Of a stretch of 64,000 bases of DNA, positions 30,811 to 41,433 are shown one piece after another. Both the position numbers and the translations under genes were made by a program. The number at the start of each line of letters is the position of its first letter. The first letter of the stretch is position 1. Source of the DNA: Spirochaetia bacterium (GTDB lineage Bacteria; Spirochaetota; Spirochaetia; DAHUYW01); contig JASHNV010000058.1 in assembly GCA_030041455.1 (NCBI GenBank), positions 29,606 to 93,605 on the forward strand. Direction: 5' to 3'. The notes below the pieces were generated by a model, which was not told the origin of the DNA, searched no databases, and saw only the letters and a list, made by a program, of their open reading frames with translations.

Positions 30811-31620
30811 TCAGGCGCCCGAATACCGCGCCATTCTGCGGAACCAGCCGTAGAGCGCCTCGATGCGGTAGTCGAACGAGTCGCGGATCATCCCCTCCAT
30901 GCCGAGATACGTCAGGACCTTGACCACGACGCAGCCGTAGAACAGGAGCGAGCCGCGATAGGGCATCACGACGAGCTGCAGCTGCATGTCTCCGGGCCGC
31001 ACCACCGGAACGAGGAGGAGCTTCAGGAGCGTCTCGCTCGTCATCGACATCGCGATCGTCCGCTCGGACGCCCGATAGCGGACCTCGGCGACGAAGGGCC
31101 CGAACGTCGAGTCGTCCTGGCGGATGTAGATCGTGCTGTCGGCGGGGGGATCGGCGACGAGCGGATCGGCGACCCGTCTGAGATCGTTCTCGCCCGCGAC
31201 GACGTAGGAGTCGCGGAAGAGCACCCGCTTCCGGCCGAAGAGCGTCGAGTAGTAGCGGACGCCCTTGAGCGTGCTGATCGAGCGGAGCACGTTGTACCAC
31301 GCGGTCAGCCGCGCGCGGTCGTTCCCGGGCGGTAGCGGCGCGATGAAGACCGTCTCCACGCCGATCGTGTAGGGAAGCGAGGTCATCGAGGCGAGAATGG
31401 CGCCGCTCAGGGGCGATTGCGGGAGGAGCCGGGGGGACTCGACGCTCGTGAAGAAGCGCGTGACGCTTCCCTCGCGCAGGAGCGTCGCGGAATCCGCATC
31501 GGACATGGCCGGAATGATCTGCTCGAGGTCGGAGGCGCTGAGCGCGCCTGCGGCGGGGATCCCGGCGGCGAGGAGGAGCGCGAAGATTGAACAAAGCCGA
31601 TGCGTCGTGGTATGGTTCAT
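30811..31620 (-). CDS. Secreted/membrane-associated conserved protein (DUF6675-like)
   Basis: N-terminal signal peptide; [43 protein letters not shown]. Confidence 0.65.
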   Translation of the reverse strand: MNHTTTHRLCSIFALLLAAGIPAAGALSASDLEQIIPAMSDADSATLLREGSVTRFFTSVESPRLLPQSPLSGAILASMTSLPYTIGVETVFIAPLPPGNDRARLTAWYNVLRSISTLKGVRYYSTLFGRKRVLFRDSYVVAGENDLRRVADPLVADPPADSTIYIRQDDSTFGPFVAEVRYRASERTIAMSMTSETLLKLLLVPVVRPGDMQLQLVVMPYRGSLLFYGCVVVKVLTYLGMEGMIRDSFDYRIEALYGWFRRMARYSGA

Positions 31621-31657
31621 CCTACTAAAGATAGCACCTTTCCGTTCAAGAGGCACA

Positions 31658-32767
31658 ATGCGCAAGGTCGTGCTGTTTACCGGCGGGGGTTCGGGCGGCC
31701 ACGTTTTTCCCGGCGTGGCGGTGATCGAGAAGCTTCGCAGATCGGATCCGTCGCTCGACATTCGCTGGATCGGCTCGCGCTCTCCGCTTGAACAGGACAT
31801 CGTTCGCAGGTTCGCGATCCCCTTCTTGTCGATCCCGTCCGGGAAGCTCAGGCGGTACCTCTCGCCGCGGAACGTCGTCGACCTGTTCAAGATCGCCGCC
31901 GGCGTGGTGAAATCGCTCTCGATCCTCTCGCGGGTCAAGCCGCGGCTCCTGTTCTCGAAGGGCGGCTTCGTGAGCGTGCCTCCGGTCCTCGCCGCCCGGC
32001 TGCTCGGAGTGCCGGTCGTGAGCCACGAGTCCGACTTCGACCCGGGCCTCGCGACGCGCATCAACTCGCGCTTCTCCGCGGCGATCTGCGTCGCCTACGA
32101 GGAGACGAGGAGCTCCTTCCCCGAGGCGCTCCGGTCGCGGGTCGTGGTCACCGGCAATCCGGTCCGCTCCGAGATCTTCGCGGGAGACCGCGCTCACGGC
32201 CGCGCGCTTCTCGGCGTGCCCGACCGGATGCCGGTGGTCTTGGTTCTCGGCGGCAGCCAGGGCTCGCAGGAGGTGAACGGCCTCGCCGAGGAGGCCGCCG
32301 AGCTCCTGCGGGGGAGCGTCTTCGTGGCCCACCAGACCGGGCGCGCGGATTTCAGGCAGTCGCATCGGGAAAACTACGTGACGGCGGACTTCTTCGCCGA
32401 CTCCTATCCCGACGTGCTCGCCGCCGCCGACGTCGTCGTCTGCAGGTCCGGCGCGGGCACGCTCTGGGAGCTCTCGGCGCTCGGCAAGCCGTCGGTCCTC
32501 ATCCCGCTCGGCAGAGCCTCGTCGCGAGGCGACCAGCTCAGGAACGCCGATCACTACCGGCGGATCGGCGCGGCGGTCGTGCTCGAACCCGGGCGCGCCG
32601 GGGCGAAGGCGCTCGTCGAGGCGATCGCCTCCATGCTCGCCGATCCCGAGAGGCTTCGGTCGATGGGGCAGGCGGCCGCCTCGGTGATGCGCTCGGACGC
32701 CTCCGAGACGATCGCCGATCTCATCAGGGCGCGCATTGGAGCGGTCCATGCCGATAACTCCGCTTGA
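31658..32767 (+). CDS. murG: UDP-N-acetylglucosamine--undecaprenyl-PP-MurNAc-pentapeptide transferase
   Basis: FTGGGSGGHVFPGVAV; LLFSKGGFVSVPPVLAA; VCRSGAGTLWELSALGKPSVLIPLG. Confidence 0.93.
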   Translation: MRKVVLFTGGGSGGHVFPGVAVIEKLRRSDPSLDIRWIGSRSPLEQDIVRRFAIPFLSIPSGKLRRYLSPRNVVDLFKIAAGVVKSLSILSRVKPRLLFSKGGFVSVPPVLAARLLGVPVVSHESDFDPGLATRINSRFSAAICVAYEETRSSFPEALRSRVVVTGNPVRSEIFAGDRAHGRALLGVPDRMPVVLVLGGSQGSQEVNGLAEEAAELLRGSVFVAHQTGRADFRQSHRENYVTADFFADSYPDVLAAADVVVCRSGAGTLWELSALGKPSVLIPLGRASSRGDQLRNADHYRRIGAAVVLEPGRAGAKALVEAIASMLADPERLRSMGQAAASVMRSDASETIADLIRARIGAVHADNSA

Positions 32768-33239
32768 CCTGTTCTTCATCGCGCTCGTGGGCGTCGCGAC
32801 GCTGCGCTGCACGGTCCGCGGCTTCGTCGCCGAGATCATGTCGGTCGCGGCGGTGGCGGTGGGAATCGGAGCGGGGCTGCTTCTCTCAGGCTCCGTCTCC
32901 GGGCTCATCGCGCGGCGCTTCGGCGACTCGCCGTGGAACGGAGTCATCGCGTTTCTCGCGCTCTTCCTCGCGGGATACCTCGTCGTGAAGCTCCTCGCAG
33001 GCGCGATCAACCGCGCGATCGAGGCGGTCTCCCTCGGCAGCCTCGACCGGGCGCTCGGCTTCTTTCTCGGTCTCGCCGAGGGGCTTCTCGCGGCGGCCGT
33101 CGTGGTATTCGTGCTCGAGATCCAGCCCTTTTTCAACGTCTCAGACGCGCTGAAAGCGAGCCGGTTCGCGACCGAGATGACTAGGCTCCTTCCTGCGGTG
33201 CCGTTCCTCCACGAACGGCCGGCCGACCCCCGTGTTTGA
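32748..33239 (+). CDS. CvpA family protein
   Basis: MPITPLDLFFIALVGVATLRCTVRGFVAEIMSV; four TMs. Confidence 0.85.
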   Translation: MPITPLDLFFIALVGVATLRCTVRGFVAEIMSVAAVAVGIGAGLLLSGSVSGLIARRFGDSPWNGVIAFLALFLAGYLVVKLLAGAINRAIEAVSLGSLDRALGFFLGLAEGLLAAAVVVFVLEIQPFFNVSDALKASRFATEMTRLLPAVPFLHERPADPRV

Positions 33240-34422
33240 GAACATCATCGGCCAGGACCGGCTCGTCGAGCGGCTGCGCGGCGAGATCGCGGAAGGCGCG
33301 CTCCCGCGCGCGCTCCTTTTCCACGGCGAGGCGTACCGCGGCAAGATGAGCGCGGCGCTCGAGCTCGCGAGGGCGCTCACGTGCCTCGAGCGCGACGCGC
33401 TCTGGAGCTGCCGGTGCAGGTCGTGCGAGATGCAGCGCCTCCTCGTCCACCCCTATACCCTGCTCCTCGGCTCCCGCTACTTTTCCGAGGAGATCGCGGC
33501 CGCCGCCGACGCGCTTTCGAGGACCCGCCGGGAGCCCGCGCAGTTCCTCTACGCGCGCTCGGTGCGAAAGCTCCTCCGCCGCTTCGACCCCGTGCTCTGG
33601 GAGCGGAACGAGGGCGAGCTCAAGGGGGTGCGGGGCGCGATCGAGGAGGCCGAAGACCTCCTCGCGGGGCTTCTGCCCGGGCGCCTCCTGCCGGGGGAGG
33701 GCGAGCTAAAGACGACGCTCGGCAGGTGCGCCGAGCTCTGCGAGAAGATCGCCCGCGCGGTCTCAAGCGGCATCTCGATCGACCAGATTCGGCGAGCCAC
33801 GTTCTGGGCGCGCTCGACGAGCGGGGGATCGAACAAGGTGATCATCCTCGAGGCGGTCGACCGAACGCTCGAAGGCGCGCGCAACGCGCTCCTGAAGGCG
33901 ATCGAGGAGCCGCCCGAGGGCGCCTTCTTCGTGCTCGTCACCACGCGAAAGAGCGCGATCGCCCCGACGATCCTCTCGCGCCTGCGGGCCTACCATTTCC
34001 CCGCCCGGGGCGAAGCCGAGGAGCGCGGGGTCCTCGAAAAGATCTTTCGCGAGCCTGAGGGCTTCCGCGGAAGCCTCAAGGAGTACTTCCAGTCCCGCGG
34101 CGGTCCGAAGGCCGGCTCTCTCCGCGCCGCGGCGGCGAGCTTCCTCGGCTCCGTCCTCCGGACGGAGCCGGGATCGAGGCCCGACGAGGAGCTCCTCGCG
34201 GCGCTTTCGGGGCAGACGGAGCTCAGGGGCTTCCTCGAAGAGCTCACCCTGGAGCTCCGCGGAGCGCTCGGCGGCGGGGCGGGAGCTCCCCCGGCCGGTC
34301 TCGGGAGAATCGAGCGCTGGGCGCGGCTCGTGAGGCAGGCGGCCGCCCAGGGCGAGTCCTACAATCAGAGCCCGAGTCTCCTCGTCGAGAGCCTGTACTA
34401 CCGCATGAGGGAAGGGGCATGA
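33232..34422 (+). CDS. DNA polymerase III delta-prime-like clamp loader subunit
   Basis: MFENIIGQDRLVERLRGEIAEGALPRALLFHG; zinc module CLERDALWSCRCRSC; NALLKAIEEPPEGAFFVLVT. Confidence 0.85.
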   Translation: MFENIIGQDRLVERLRGEIAEGALPRALLFHGEAYRGKMSAALELARALTCLERDALWSCRCRSCEMQRLLVHPYTLLLGSRYFSEEIAAAADALSRTRREPAQFLYARSVRKLLRRFDPVLWERNEGELKGVRGAIEEAEDLLAGLLPGRLLPGEGELKTTLGRCAELCEKIARAVSSGISIDQIRRATFWARSTSGGSNKVIILEAVDRTLEGARNALLKAIEEPPEGAFFVLVTTRKSAIAPTILSRLRAYHFPARGEAEERGVLEKIFREPEGFRGSLKEYFQSRGGPKAGSLRAAAASFLGSVLRTEPGSRPDEELLAALSGQTELRGFLEELTLELRGALGGGAGAPPAGLGRIERWARLVRQAAAQGESYNQSPSLLVESLYYRMREGA

Positions 34423-35591
34423 GAAAGTTCGTCCAGCGCGCGCTCGGCAAGCTGCAGAAGCTCGACCGGGAGCAGGTCTACTCGCTCGTCTCGCAGCTTG
34501 CAGGCGAGAACGAGCAGCTTGAGGTCGTGCTCGACTCGATGACCGACGGGGTGGTGGTGCTCGACAAGCAGAACAGGGTCGTCCTGTACAACAAGGCGGC
34601 GCAGCGCCTGCTTCCGGTGGTGGGCGGGGAGATCGACGAGAAACCGGTCTGGACCGTCGTCCGCGACAACGAGGTCGCCGAGTTCCTGAAGAAGAGCCTC
34701 GAGAACGAGGACCGCGTCGAGGACAAGGAGTTCACGCTGGAGGCGGGCGGCGCGACCCGCATCATCTCCTGCGGCACCGCGCCCCTCGTGCAGGACGGGG
34801 AGATCCAAGGGACGCTCCTCCACGTTCAGGACCTCACGGAGAAGCGGGGCAAGGAGGCGCGCCTGAGGCGGGCCGAGAGCCTCGCCTCGCTCACCACGCT
34901 CGCCGCCGGGGTCGCACACGAGATCAAGAATCCCTTGGGCTCGATCGGCATTCACATCCAGCTCATCCAGCGGGCGCTGAAGGCCTCCGGCCGGCTCGAC
35001 CGCAAGACCGTGGGCCACTATCTCGACATCGTCACCGAGGAGGTCGACCGCTTGAACCGCATCGTGATCGACTTCCTGTTCGCCGTCAGGCCCATGGACG
35101 CCCGCTTGAAGGAAGGCGATCTGAATCACGTCGTCACCGACCTGCTCGAGTTCGTCCACTTCGAGCTCGAGGAGGCGCGCGTGAGCCTCGTGACCCGTCT
35201 CGAGGAGCTGCCGACCGTCGAGTTCGACGAGAAGTTCATCAAGCAGGCCTTCCTCAACATCATCAACAACGCCGTCGCCGCGATGCCGAACGGAGGAACC
35301 CTCACGGTGTCGAGCGCGCGTCGCGGGGAGTCCGTCGAGGTCGACATCGCGGACACCGGCGTCGGGATCTCCGAGGAGAACATGACGAAGATCTTCGAGC
35401 CCTACTTCACGACCAAGGATTTCGGTTCTGGACTGGGTCTCACGGTCGTGTATAAGATCGTGAAGGAGCACGGCGGCGAGATCTCCCTGCGGTCGAAGGA
35501 GGGGGAGGGGACGACCTTCACGATAAGCCTGCCAATTCCCCAGAAGGAGCTTCGCCTTCTCGGCTGGAAAGGGAGAAAGCATGGAGTTTAG
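34419..35591 (+). CDS. PAS-domain sensor histidine kinase (NtrB-like)
   Basis: H-box AAGVAHEIKNPLGSIGIH; NIINNAVAAMP; GSGLGLTVVYKI. Confidence 0.9.
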   Translation: MRKFVQRALGKLQKLDREQVYSLVSQLAGENEQLEVVLDSMTDGVVVLDKQNRVVLYNKAAQRLLPVVGGEIDEKPVWTVVRDNEVAEFLKKSLENEDRVEDKEFTLEAGGATRIISCGTAPLVQDGEIQGTLLHVQDLTEKRGKEARLRRAESLASLTTLAAGVAHEIKNPLGSIGIHIQLIQRALKASGRLDRKTVGHYLDIVTEEVDRLNRIVIDFLFAVRPMDARLKEGDLNHVVTDLLEFVHFELEEARVSLVTRLEELPTVEFDEKFIKQAFLNIINNAVAAMPNGGTLTVSSARRGESVEVDIADTGVGISEENMTKIFEPYFTTKDFGSGLGLTVVYKIVKEHGGEISLRSKEGEGTTFTISLPIPQKELRLLGWKGRKHGV

Positions 35592-36942
35592 CGTTCTCGT
35601 CGTCGACGACGAGAAGAACATCCGCGAGGGGCTCGGGAAAGCGCTCGAGCTCGACAACTACAACGTCCTCCTCGCCCCCGACGGCTCGAAGGCGCTCGAG
35701 ATCATCAACACGAGCGACGTCGACCTCGTGATCACGGACCTGAAGATGCCCGGCCTGTCGGGCCAGGAGCTTCTCAAGCAGGTCGCTTCGGCCTATCCGA
35801 CCGTTCCGGTCATCATCCTCACCGGCCACGGCACCATCGAGACCGCCGTGGAGGCGATGCGCGACGGCGCGTTCGATTTCCTCACCAAGCCGGTCAACCT
35901 CGACAGACTCTCGCTCCTCGCGAAGCGGGCGCTCGCGAACCGCAAGCTCGTTCTCGAGCATCGGGCGCTCAAGGAGGAGGTCGAAAAGATCGCCCGGCGG
36001 CAGAAGTTCGCCAATATCATCGGCAAGAGCCCCGAGATGAAAAAGGTGCTCGAGATCGTCGAGCAGGTCGCCCCGACGAAGGCCTCGGTCCTCGTCACCG
36101 GCGAGAGCGGCGTCGGCAAGGAGCTCGTCGCGGACGCCATCCACAACCTGTCCGACCGCAAGGAGCGGCCCTTCATCAAGGTGCACTGCGCCGCGCTCGC
36201 CGAGACGCTCCTCGAAAGCGAGCTGTTCGGCCACGAGAAGGGGGCCTTCACCGGCGCGGTGGCGACGAAGCGCGGGCGCTTCGAGCTTGCGAACGGCGGC
36301 ACGATCTTCCTCGACGAGATCGGCGAGATCAACCAGCAGGTCCAGATCAAGATTCTCCGGGTCCTTCAGGACAAGAAGTTCGAGCGGGTGGGCGGCGAGC
36401 AGACCATCGAGGTCGACGTGAGGGTCATCTCGGCGACCAACCGCGATCTGAAGAAGGAGATCGCCGAGGGGCGCTTTCGGGAGGATCTGTTCTACCGGCT
36501 GAACGTCGTGAACATCACCGTCCCCCCGCTTCGCGAGCGCCGGGAGGACATCGGGCTGCTCGTCGCGGCTTTTCTCCGCGAGTTCAGCGAGGAGAACGGG
36601 AAGAACATTCTCGGGATCGATCCGAAGGCGAAGTCCGCGATCTACGGCTACTCGTGGCCGGGCAACATCAGGGAGCTTCGCAACTGCATCGAGAGCGCCG
36701 TCGTTCTCGCGAAGGGCAGCTCGATCACGCTCATGGACCTGCCTCCGAGCGTCGCGAGCGAGACGGAGGGCGACTACATCCGCATCAATCTCGGCTCGAC
36801 GCTCGCGGAGGCGGAGAAGGAGATCATCCGCGGAACGCTCAATTTCGAGAAGGGCAACAAGAGCAAGACCGCCGAGGTCCTCGGCATCGGGCGCAAGACC
36901 CTTCACCGGAAGATCCAGGAGTACCATCTCGTCGAGGAGTAG
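35581..36942 (+). CDS. NtrC-type sigma-54-dependent response regulator
   Basis: REC LVITDLKMPG; GESGVGKELVA; KGAFTGA sigma-54 contact loop; C-terminal Fis-type HTH. Confidence 0.95.
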   Translation: MEFSVLVVDDEKNIREGLGKALELDNYNVLLAPDGSKALEIINTSDVDLVITDLKMPGLSGQELLKQVASAYPTVPVIILTGHGTIETAVEAMRDGAFDFLTKPVNLDRLSLLAKRALANRKLVLEHRALKEEVEKIARRQKFANIIGKSPEMKKVLEIVEQVAPTKASVLVTGESGVGKELVADAIHNLSDRKERPFIKVHCAALAETLLESELFGHEKGAFTGAVATKRGRFELANGGTIFLDEIGEINQQVQIKILRVLQDKKFERVGGEQTIEVDVRVISATNRDLKKEIAEGRFREDLFYRLNVVNITVPPLRERREDIGLLVAAFLREFSEENGKNILGIDPKAKSAIYGYSWPGNIRELRNCIESAVVLAKGSSITLMDLPPSVASETEGDYIRINLGSTLAEAEKEIIRGTLNFEKGNKSKTAEVLGIGRKTLHRKIQEYHLVEE

Positions 36943-36954
36943 GCGCGCCCGGGA

Positions 36955-37389
36955 TCAGACCCTGCCGGTCGACTTGAACCGCTTGATTCGCTGATAGGAC
37001 TCGTTGATCTTCTGCGTGATCTCGGTGGCGTATTTCTGCTTCGCCGGGTCGGCGGCGTAGCGATCGGGATGGTACTCGCGGACGAGGCGCTTGTAGGCGC
37101 GGTGCACCACCTCGTCGTCGGCGCCGACCGGGACTTCCAGGTTGCCGTAGTCGCGCCGGAGCGCCTCGGGAACGGCCGCCGTCCTCTCGCCTTGACGCCG
37201 GGCTTCCCGATCGCTTGAGGACGGGTTTTCCCGCGGCCGGTCCTTGCCCGTTCGCAAGTACTCGTCGAGCTCCTCCCACGCCTCGCGGAGGTCGGGGTCG
37301 GCCGACCGGCCGCGCTGCCGCTCCGGGCGATCCTCGTCCGGGAACAGGGACCTCAGCAGGTTGCCGACGCGATCGAAGAATTGATCCAC
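36955..37389 (-). CDS. J-domain protein
   Basis: YGNLEVPVGADDEVVHRAYKRLVREYHPDRY (HPD motif). Confidence 0.88.
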   Translation of the reverse strand: MDQFFDRVGNLLRSLFPDEDRPERQRGRSADPDLREAWEELDEYLRTGKDRPRENPSSSDREARRQGERTAAVPEALRRDYGNLEVPVGADDEVVHRAYKRLVREYHPDRYAADPAKQKYATEITQKINESYQRIKRFKSTGRV

Positions 37390-37467
37390 GGTGCCATCCT
37401 CGCCACGTGAGCATGATACCCGATTTGAAGGTCCCTGACCAGCCGCGGGGCGCCGCCTGAGCGCTCC

Positions 37468-38343
37468 CTACAGCCCCTGCGGCTCCCCGCCGGGCCGGGG
37501 CCCGGCCTCCTCGTCGAGGTAGTAGGTTCCCGAAAAGAGGTACGAGGCGCTCGCGGTCGCAAGCACCTCGCCGGTCGACTCGACCCATTGGACGAAGACG
37601 TCCTCGTCGTTGCAGTGCACGAGCGCTTCCCGCTCGGTGAAGCCGTTGAGCGTCGAGGCCACGGTCGCGATTCCCGCCGCCGAGGTGTAGTCGACCGGCT
37701 CCCTCTTGAACCAATTCCTCACGAGCATCTCGTCCTTGCTGTAGACCTGGGCGAAGATCGGGTGGATCGCCGGCCGGATCCCCGCCTTGCGCAGCGAGCG
37801 CGAGAGGCGCATGAGCTTCTCGCGGCTCAAGCCACCGTGAAAATGCACCGCCGCGTCGTACTGCAGGCGAAGGGGCGTCACGATGTGGTTCCGCCCGTCG
37901 ACGAGCACCGCCGCGGCGTACTCCCGGTCGGGCTCCTCGCGAATCTCGGCTCCCGACGCGACGTCGAGGGGGACGCCGAGGGAGACGCGAAAATGCGAGC
38001 TGTCGATGAAGTCGACGGTGCGCTCGCCGCCCGAGCACTCAACGACGATCTTTTTCCCGCCGGAGACCCCGGCGTCGAAGGCGAGGCGCGCCATGCAGAT
38101 GAGCGCGTCGTTCAGCCTCCCGGACGGCTCGCCGTCGGGAAGGAACAGCTCGATCCGCGCGCTCTCCTTCACGCCCCGGCTGAGCACGACGACCCCGTTC
38201 GCCCCGACGCCGAGGTGGCGGTCGCAGATGCGGCGCGCCATCGTCGGAAGGAGCTCCGCGGGGACGGGCTCGGCCCCGTAGAGGCGGTTGAGGAGGATAT
38301 AGTCGTTGCGGCAGGTATGAATCTTGTAGAAGTCGAGCTCCAC
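37468..38343 (-). CDS. Diaminopimelate epimerase-fold protein, divergent (both catalytic Cys missing)
   Basis: FYKIHTCRNDYILL; RICDRHLGVGANGVVVL; FLPDGEPSGRLNDALIC; operon position after lysC/asd. Confidence 0.75.
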   Translation of the reverse strand: MELDFYKIHTCRNDYILLNRLYGAEPVPAELLPTMARRICDRHLGVGANGVVVLSRGVKESARIELFLPDGEPSGRLNDALICMARLAFDAGVSGGKKIVVECSGGERTVDFIDSSHFRVSLGVPLDVASGAEIREEPDREYAAAVLVDGRNHIVTPLRLQYDAAVHFHGGLSREKLMRLSRSLRKAGIRPAIHPIFAQVYSKDEMLVRNWFKREPVDYTSAAGIATVASTLNGFTEREALVHCNDEDVFVQWVESTGEVLATASASYLFSGTYYLDEEAGPRPGGEPQGL

Positions 38344-38349
38344 GCGCCG

Positions 38350-39696
38350 CTACCCCCCGGAATCGAAAAAGCCGCGATGGAGCGCGCGCACCGCCGCCTC
38401 GAGCGTGTCGGCGGGAACCACGAGGGAGAGGTTGATGTCCGAGGAGCCGAGGGAGATCATCCGAATCGGCGTGTCGTTGAGCGCCGTGAAGACCTCCGCG
38501 ACGAACGACGGCTCCTTCCAAAGGTCCTGTCCCACGAGGCAGATGATCGCGAGGTCCGCCTCCACGCGGACGCGGCCGATCTCCTCGAGATCGGCCATAA
38601 TGCCCTTGAGCCCGGAGGTGTTGTCGATCGTCATCGAGACCGACACCTCGGAGGTGGCGATGAGGTCGACGGGAGTGCGGTGCTTCTCGAAGGTCGCGAA
38701 GATGCGGCTCAGGAAGCCGTAGGCGTTCAGCATCCTCGTCGAGGAGACGTGGATCAGCGTGATGCCCTTCTTCCCGGCGATGGCGCGGAGTCCGACGCCC
38801 TCCGCCCGCTCCACGATGCAGGTTCTCGGGCCGTGCGGATCGCGCGTGTTCATCACGAGCACCGGGATGCCGGTCTCGATCGCCGGCTGGATGGTCGACG
38901 GATGAACGACCTTCGCGCCGAAGTAGGCGAGCTCCGCCGCCTCGCCGTAGCTGATGCGCTCGATGGTGCGCGCCTCGGCGACCACCCGGGGGTCGGAGGT
39001 CATGATGCCGTTCACGTCGGTCCAGATCTGAACTTCGCTCGCCTCGAGCGCCGCCCCGAGGATCGTCGCGGTGAAATCCGAGCCGCCCCTCCCGAGGGTC
39101 GACGTGACGCCGGACTCGGTCCGGCCGATGAAGCCCTGGGCGACGAGGAGGTGTCCCGGGCGGGGCTTCACCCGCGCGCGGACGAGGCGGTTCGTCGCCT
39201 CGTAGAGCGGAGCGGCGGCGGAGAAGCGGTCGTCGGTTCTGATGAAATCCCGCGAGTCGAGGAGCTCCGTCGGGATGCCCCGCTCCTCGGCGCGCGCGGC
39301 GACGATCGCGGTCGAGAGGAGCTCGCCGATCGAGAGAATCGCGTCGCTTGAGCGCGGCGTGCACTCCCGAAGGAGCGCGAGTCCCTTGATGAGGGACGAG
39401 AGCTCCGCGAACAGCCGATCGAGGCGCTCGCGGGTCGCCTCGAGGCGCTCGCCCGAGACGAGCTCCTCCAGGGTCCTCACGTGGCGCGCGCGCTGCGCCG
39501 CGAGGATGGCGCGGGCTTCCTCCTCCCGTCCCGCTCCCGCGGCGTCCCTGATCGCGACGAGGCTGTCGGTGGTCTGCGCCATCGCCGAAGCCACGAGGAG
39601 CGGCGCGCGGTCGAGGTAGCTCGACGCGATGTCGAGCGCCCGGTCGATCATCTCGGCGCTCTGGACGGAGGTGCCGCCGAACTTCAGGACGATCAT
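38350..39696 (-). CDS. lysC: Aspartate kinase
   Basis: MIVLKFGGTSVQSAEMI; TSTLGRGGSDFTATILGAAL; C-terminal ACT domains. Confidence 0.93.
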   Translation of the reverse strand: MIVLKFGGTSVQSAEMIDRALDIASSYLDRAPLLVASAMAQTTDSLVAIRDAAGAGREEEARAILAAQRARHVRTLEELVSGERLEATRERLDRLFAELSSLIKGLALLRECTPRSSDAILSIGELLSTAIVAARAEERGIPTELLDSRDFIRTDDRFSAAAPLYEATNRLVRARVKPRPGHLLVAQGFIGRTESGVTSTLGRGGSDFTATILGAALEASEVQIWTDVNGIMTSDPRVVAEARTIERISYGEAAELAYFGAKVVHPSTIQPAIETGIPVLVMNTRDPHGPRTCIVERAEGVGLRAIAGKKGITLIHVSSTRMLNAYGFLSRIFATFEKHRTPVDLIATSEVSVSMTIDNTSGLKGIMADLEEIGRVRVEADLAIICLVGQDLWKEPSFVAEVFTALNDTPIRMISLGSSDINLSLVVPADTLEAAVRALHRGFFDSGG

Positions 39697-40733
39697 CGGT
39701 CGAGGTACCCCTTCGCGAGGTATGCCTCCGCGTTGAGGATCGCCGCGCCCGCCGCGCCGCGGATCGTATTGTGACCCATGACGACCATTTTGATGTCGAA
39801 GACCGGGCAGGGCCGGATGCGGCCGACGCAGGTGGCCATGCCGCGCTCCTTCCACACGTCGCGGGCAGGCTGCGGCCGGTCGTTCTCGTCGAAGACGATG
39901 ATCGGACGCTCCGGCGCCGAGGGAAGCCCCACCTCCTGGGGCCATCCGCGGAAGCCGGCGAGGAGGGAGGCGACGTGCTCGGCCCGCGCGCGGGTTCGGA
40001 GCTTCAGCGAAACGGCCTCGGTGTGGCCGTCGAAGACCGCGACGCGGTTACACTGGGCGCTGATCGTGAAATCGGCCGGCACGACGCGGCCGCCGTCGAG
40101 CCGGCCGAGGATCTTCAGGGGCTCCGACTCCATCTTCTCCTCCTCGCCGCCGATGTAGGGAACGACGTTTCCGAGGATGTCGACCGAAGAGACTCCCGGA
40201 TAGCCCGCCCCGGTCACCGCCTGCATCGTCGTCACGTGGACCGCCTCGATGCCGAGCTCTCGGTGGATGGGGCCGAGCGCCATCGCGAGGAACATGGTCG
40301 AGCAGTTGGAGTTCGTGATGATCGCGCCCTTGTAGGGCTGGCTTGCCGCGAGCGCGAGGTGGTCGTGGTTGATCTCGGGGATGACGAGCGGCACGTCGGG
40401 GTCCATGCGGTGGTTGCGCGAGTTGCTCACGACGACGTGGCCGGCCCTCGCGTAGGCCTCCTCGACGGCGCCCGCGACGGACGCATCGAGCCCGGAGAAG
40501 AGGATTCTGCTCTCAAGCCGCTCCTCGGTGGATTTCACGATCAGGTCGCGCGCGCCGGGCGGTATGAAGTCCTCCTGCTTCCAGTTCACCGCCTCGCGGT
40601 AGGGGCGCGCGGCGGAGCGCTCCGAGGCGACGACTTCCCTCAGCTCGAAAGAGGGATGGTCGCGGAGCAGGTGCACGAGCTTCTGGCCGACCATGCCGGT
40701 GGCTCCGAGGACGGCGACGGGTATCTTACCCAT
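39693..40733 (-). CDS. asd: Aspartate-semialdehyde dehydrogenase
   Basis: VAVLGATGMVGQKLVHLL; ITNSNCSTMFLAMAL; AVTGAGYPGVSS. Confidence 0.94.
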   Translation of the reverse strand: MGKIPVAVLGATGMVGQKLVHLLRDHPSFELREVVASERSAARPYREAVNWKQEDFIPPGARDLIVKSTEERLESRILFSGLDASVAGAVEEAYARAGHVVVSNSRNHRMDPDVPLVIPEINHDHLALAASQPYKGAIITNSNCSTMFLAMALGPIHRELGIEAVHVTTMQAVTGAGYPGVSSVDILGNVVPYIGGEEEKMESEPLKILGRLDGGRVVPADFTISAQCNRVAVFDGHTEAVSLKLRTRARAEHVASLLAGFRGWPQEVGLPSAPERPIIVFDENDRPQPARDVWKERGMATCVGRIRPCPVFDIKMVVMGHNTIRGAAGAAILNAEAYLAKGYLDR

Positions 40734-41433
40734 GAGATTCCTCCCGTGCGCGGATCGTTCGGAGAGCTGGGACGGAAGATCAATAGCGCTCCACTCCGAG
40801 AGTGACAGTTCAGGAGGTGTTGACCCCGGGAACCAGGCACCGGACTCGTGGCCTGTCCGGTCCTTCGGCGGACCGCTCCTTTCGCCTGCCTCTCGGGACG
40901 CCGCTCCTCCGCAGGGTACTCTTAGCCGTCCGCACCTCTATTGATCCGTGCGTGTCGAAACTCGTATCACGGAAGCGTCCGCCGTGTCAAAGGGGGTCGG
41001 CGGCCGGTCTCGGCCCGCGCGGAAGGGCCTCGATCGGCCGCCGCTCCATCCCCGGGAATCCGGGCGCTCCCTCGGGCCCTACGCCCGCCCGGAGAGCTCC
41101 CTCCGCGTCCTCCTTCTTCGGAGCGCGTCGACGCCGGGAGGACCGCGCGAGCCTCCGGACCCTCGACCGCGAAGCGGGGCCGATTTCGTCATCCGCCCGC
41201 CGGACAGCCCCATGAGGTCCGCCACGAGATCGAGATCGCCGGCTCCCTATGGCTTCCGGGGTCCGCGAGCGCGCGGAACCCTGGAAGCGCTCATCGGGAG
41301 GCGGTCCTTTGCGGGCAGGCGCCGGCCGGGTAGCGAGAGGACCGAATCGCTCCTCGAGGCCCCTGTCGCGGTCGAGCGGCGGCAATCTCGCGGGAGCCCG
41401 AGGAGGCGGCAGGCGCTTCCGCCCCGTCCCGAC

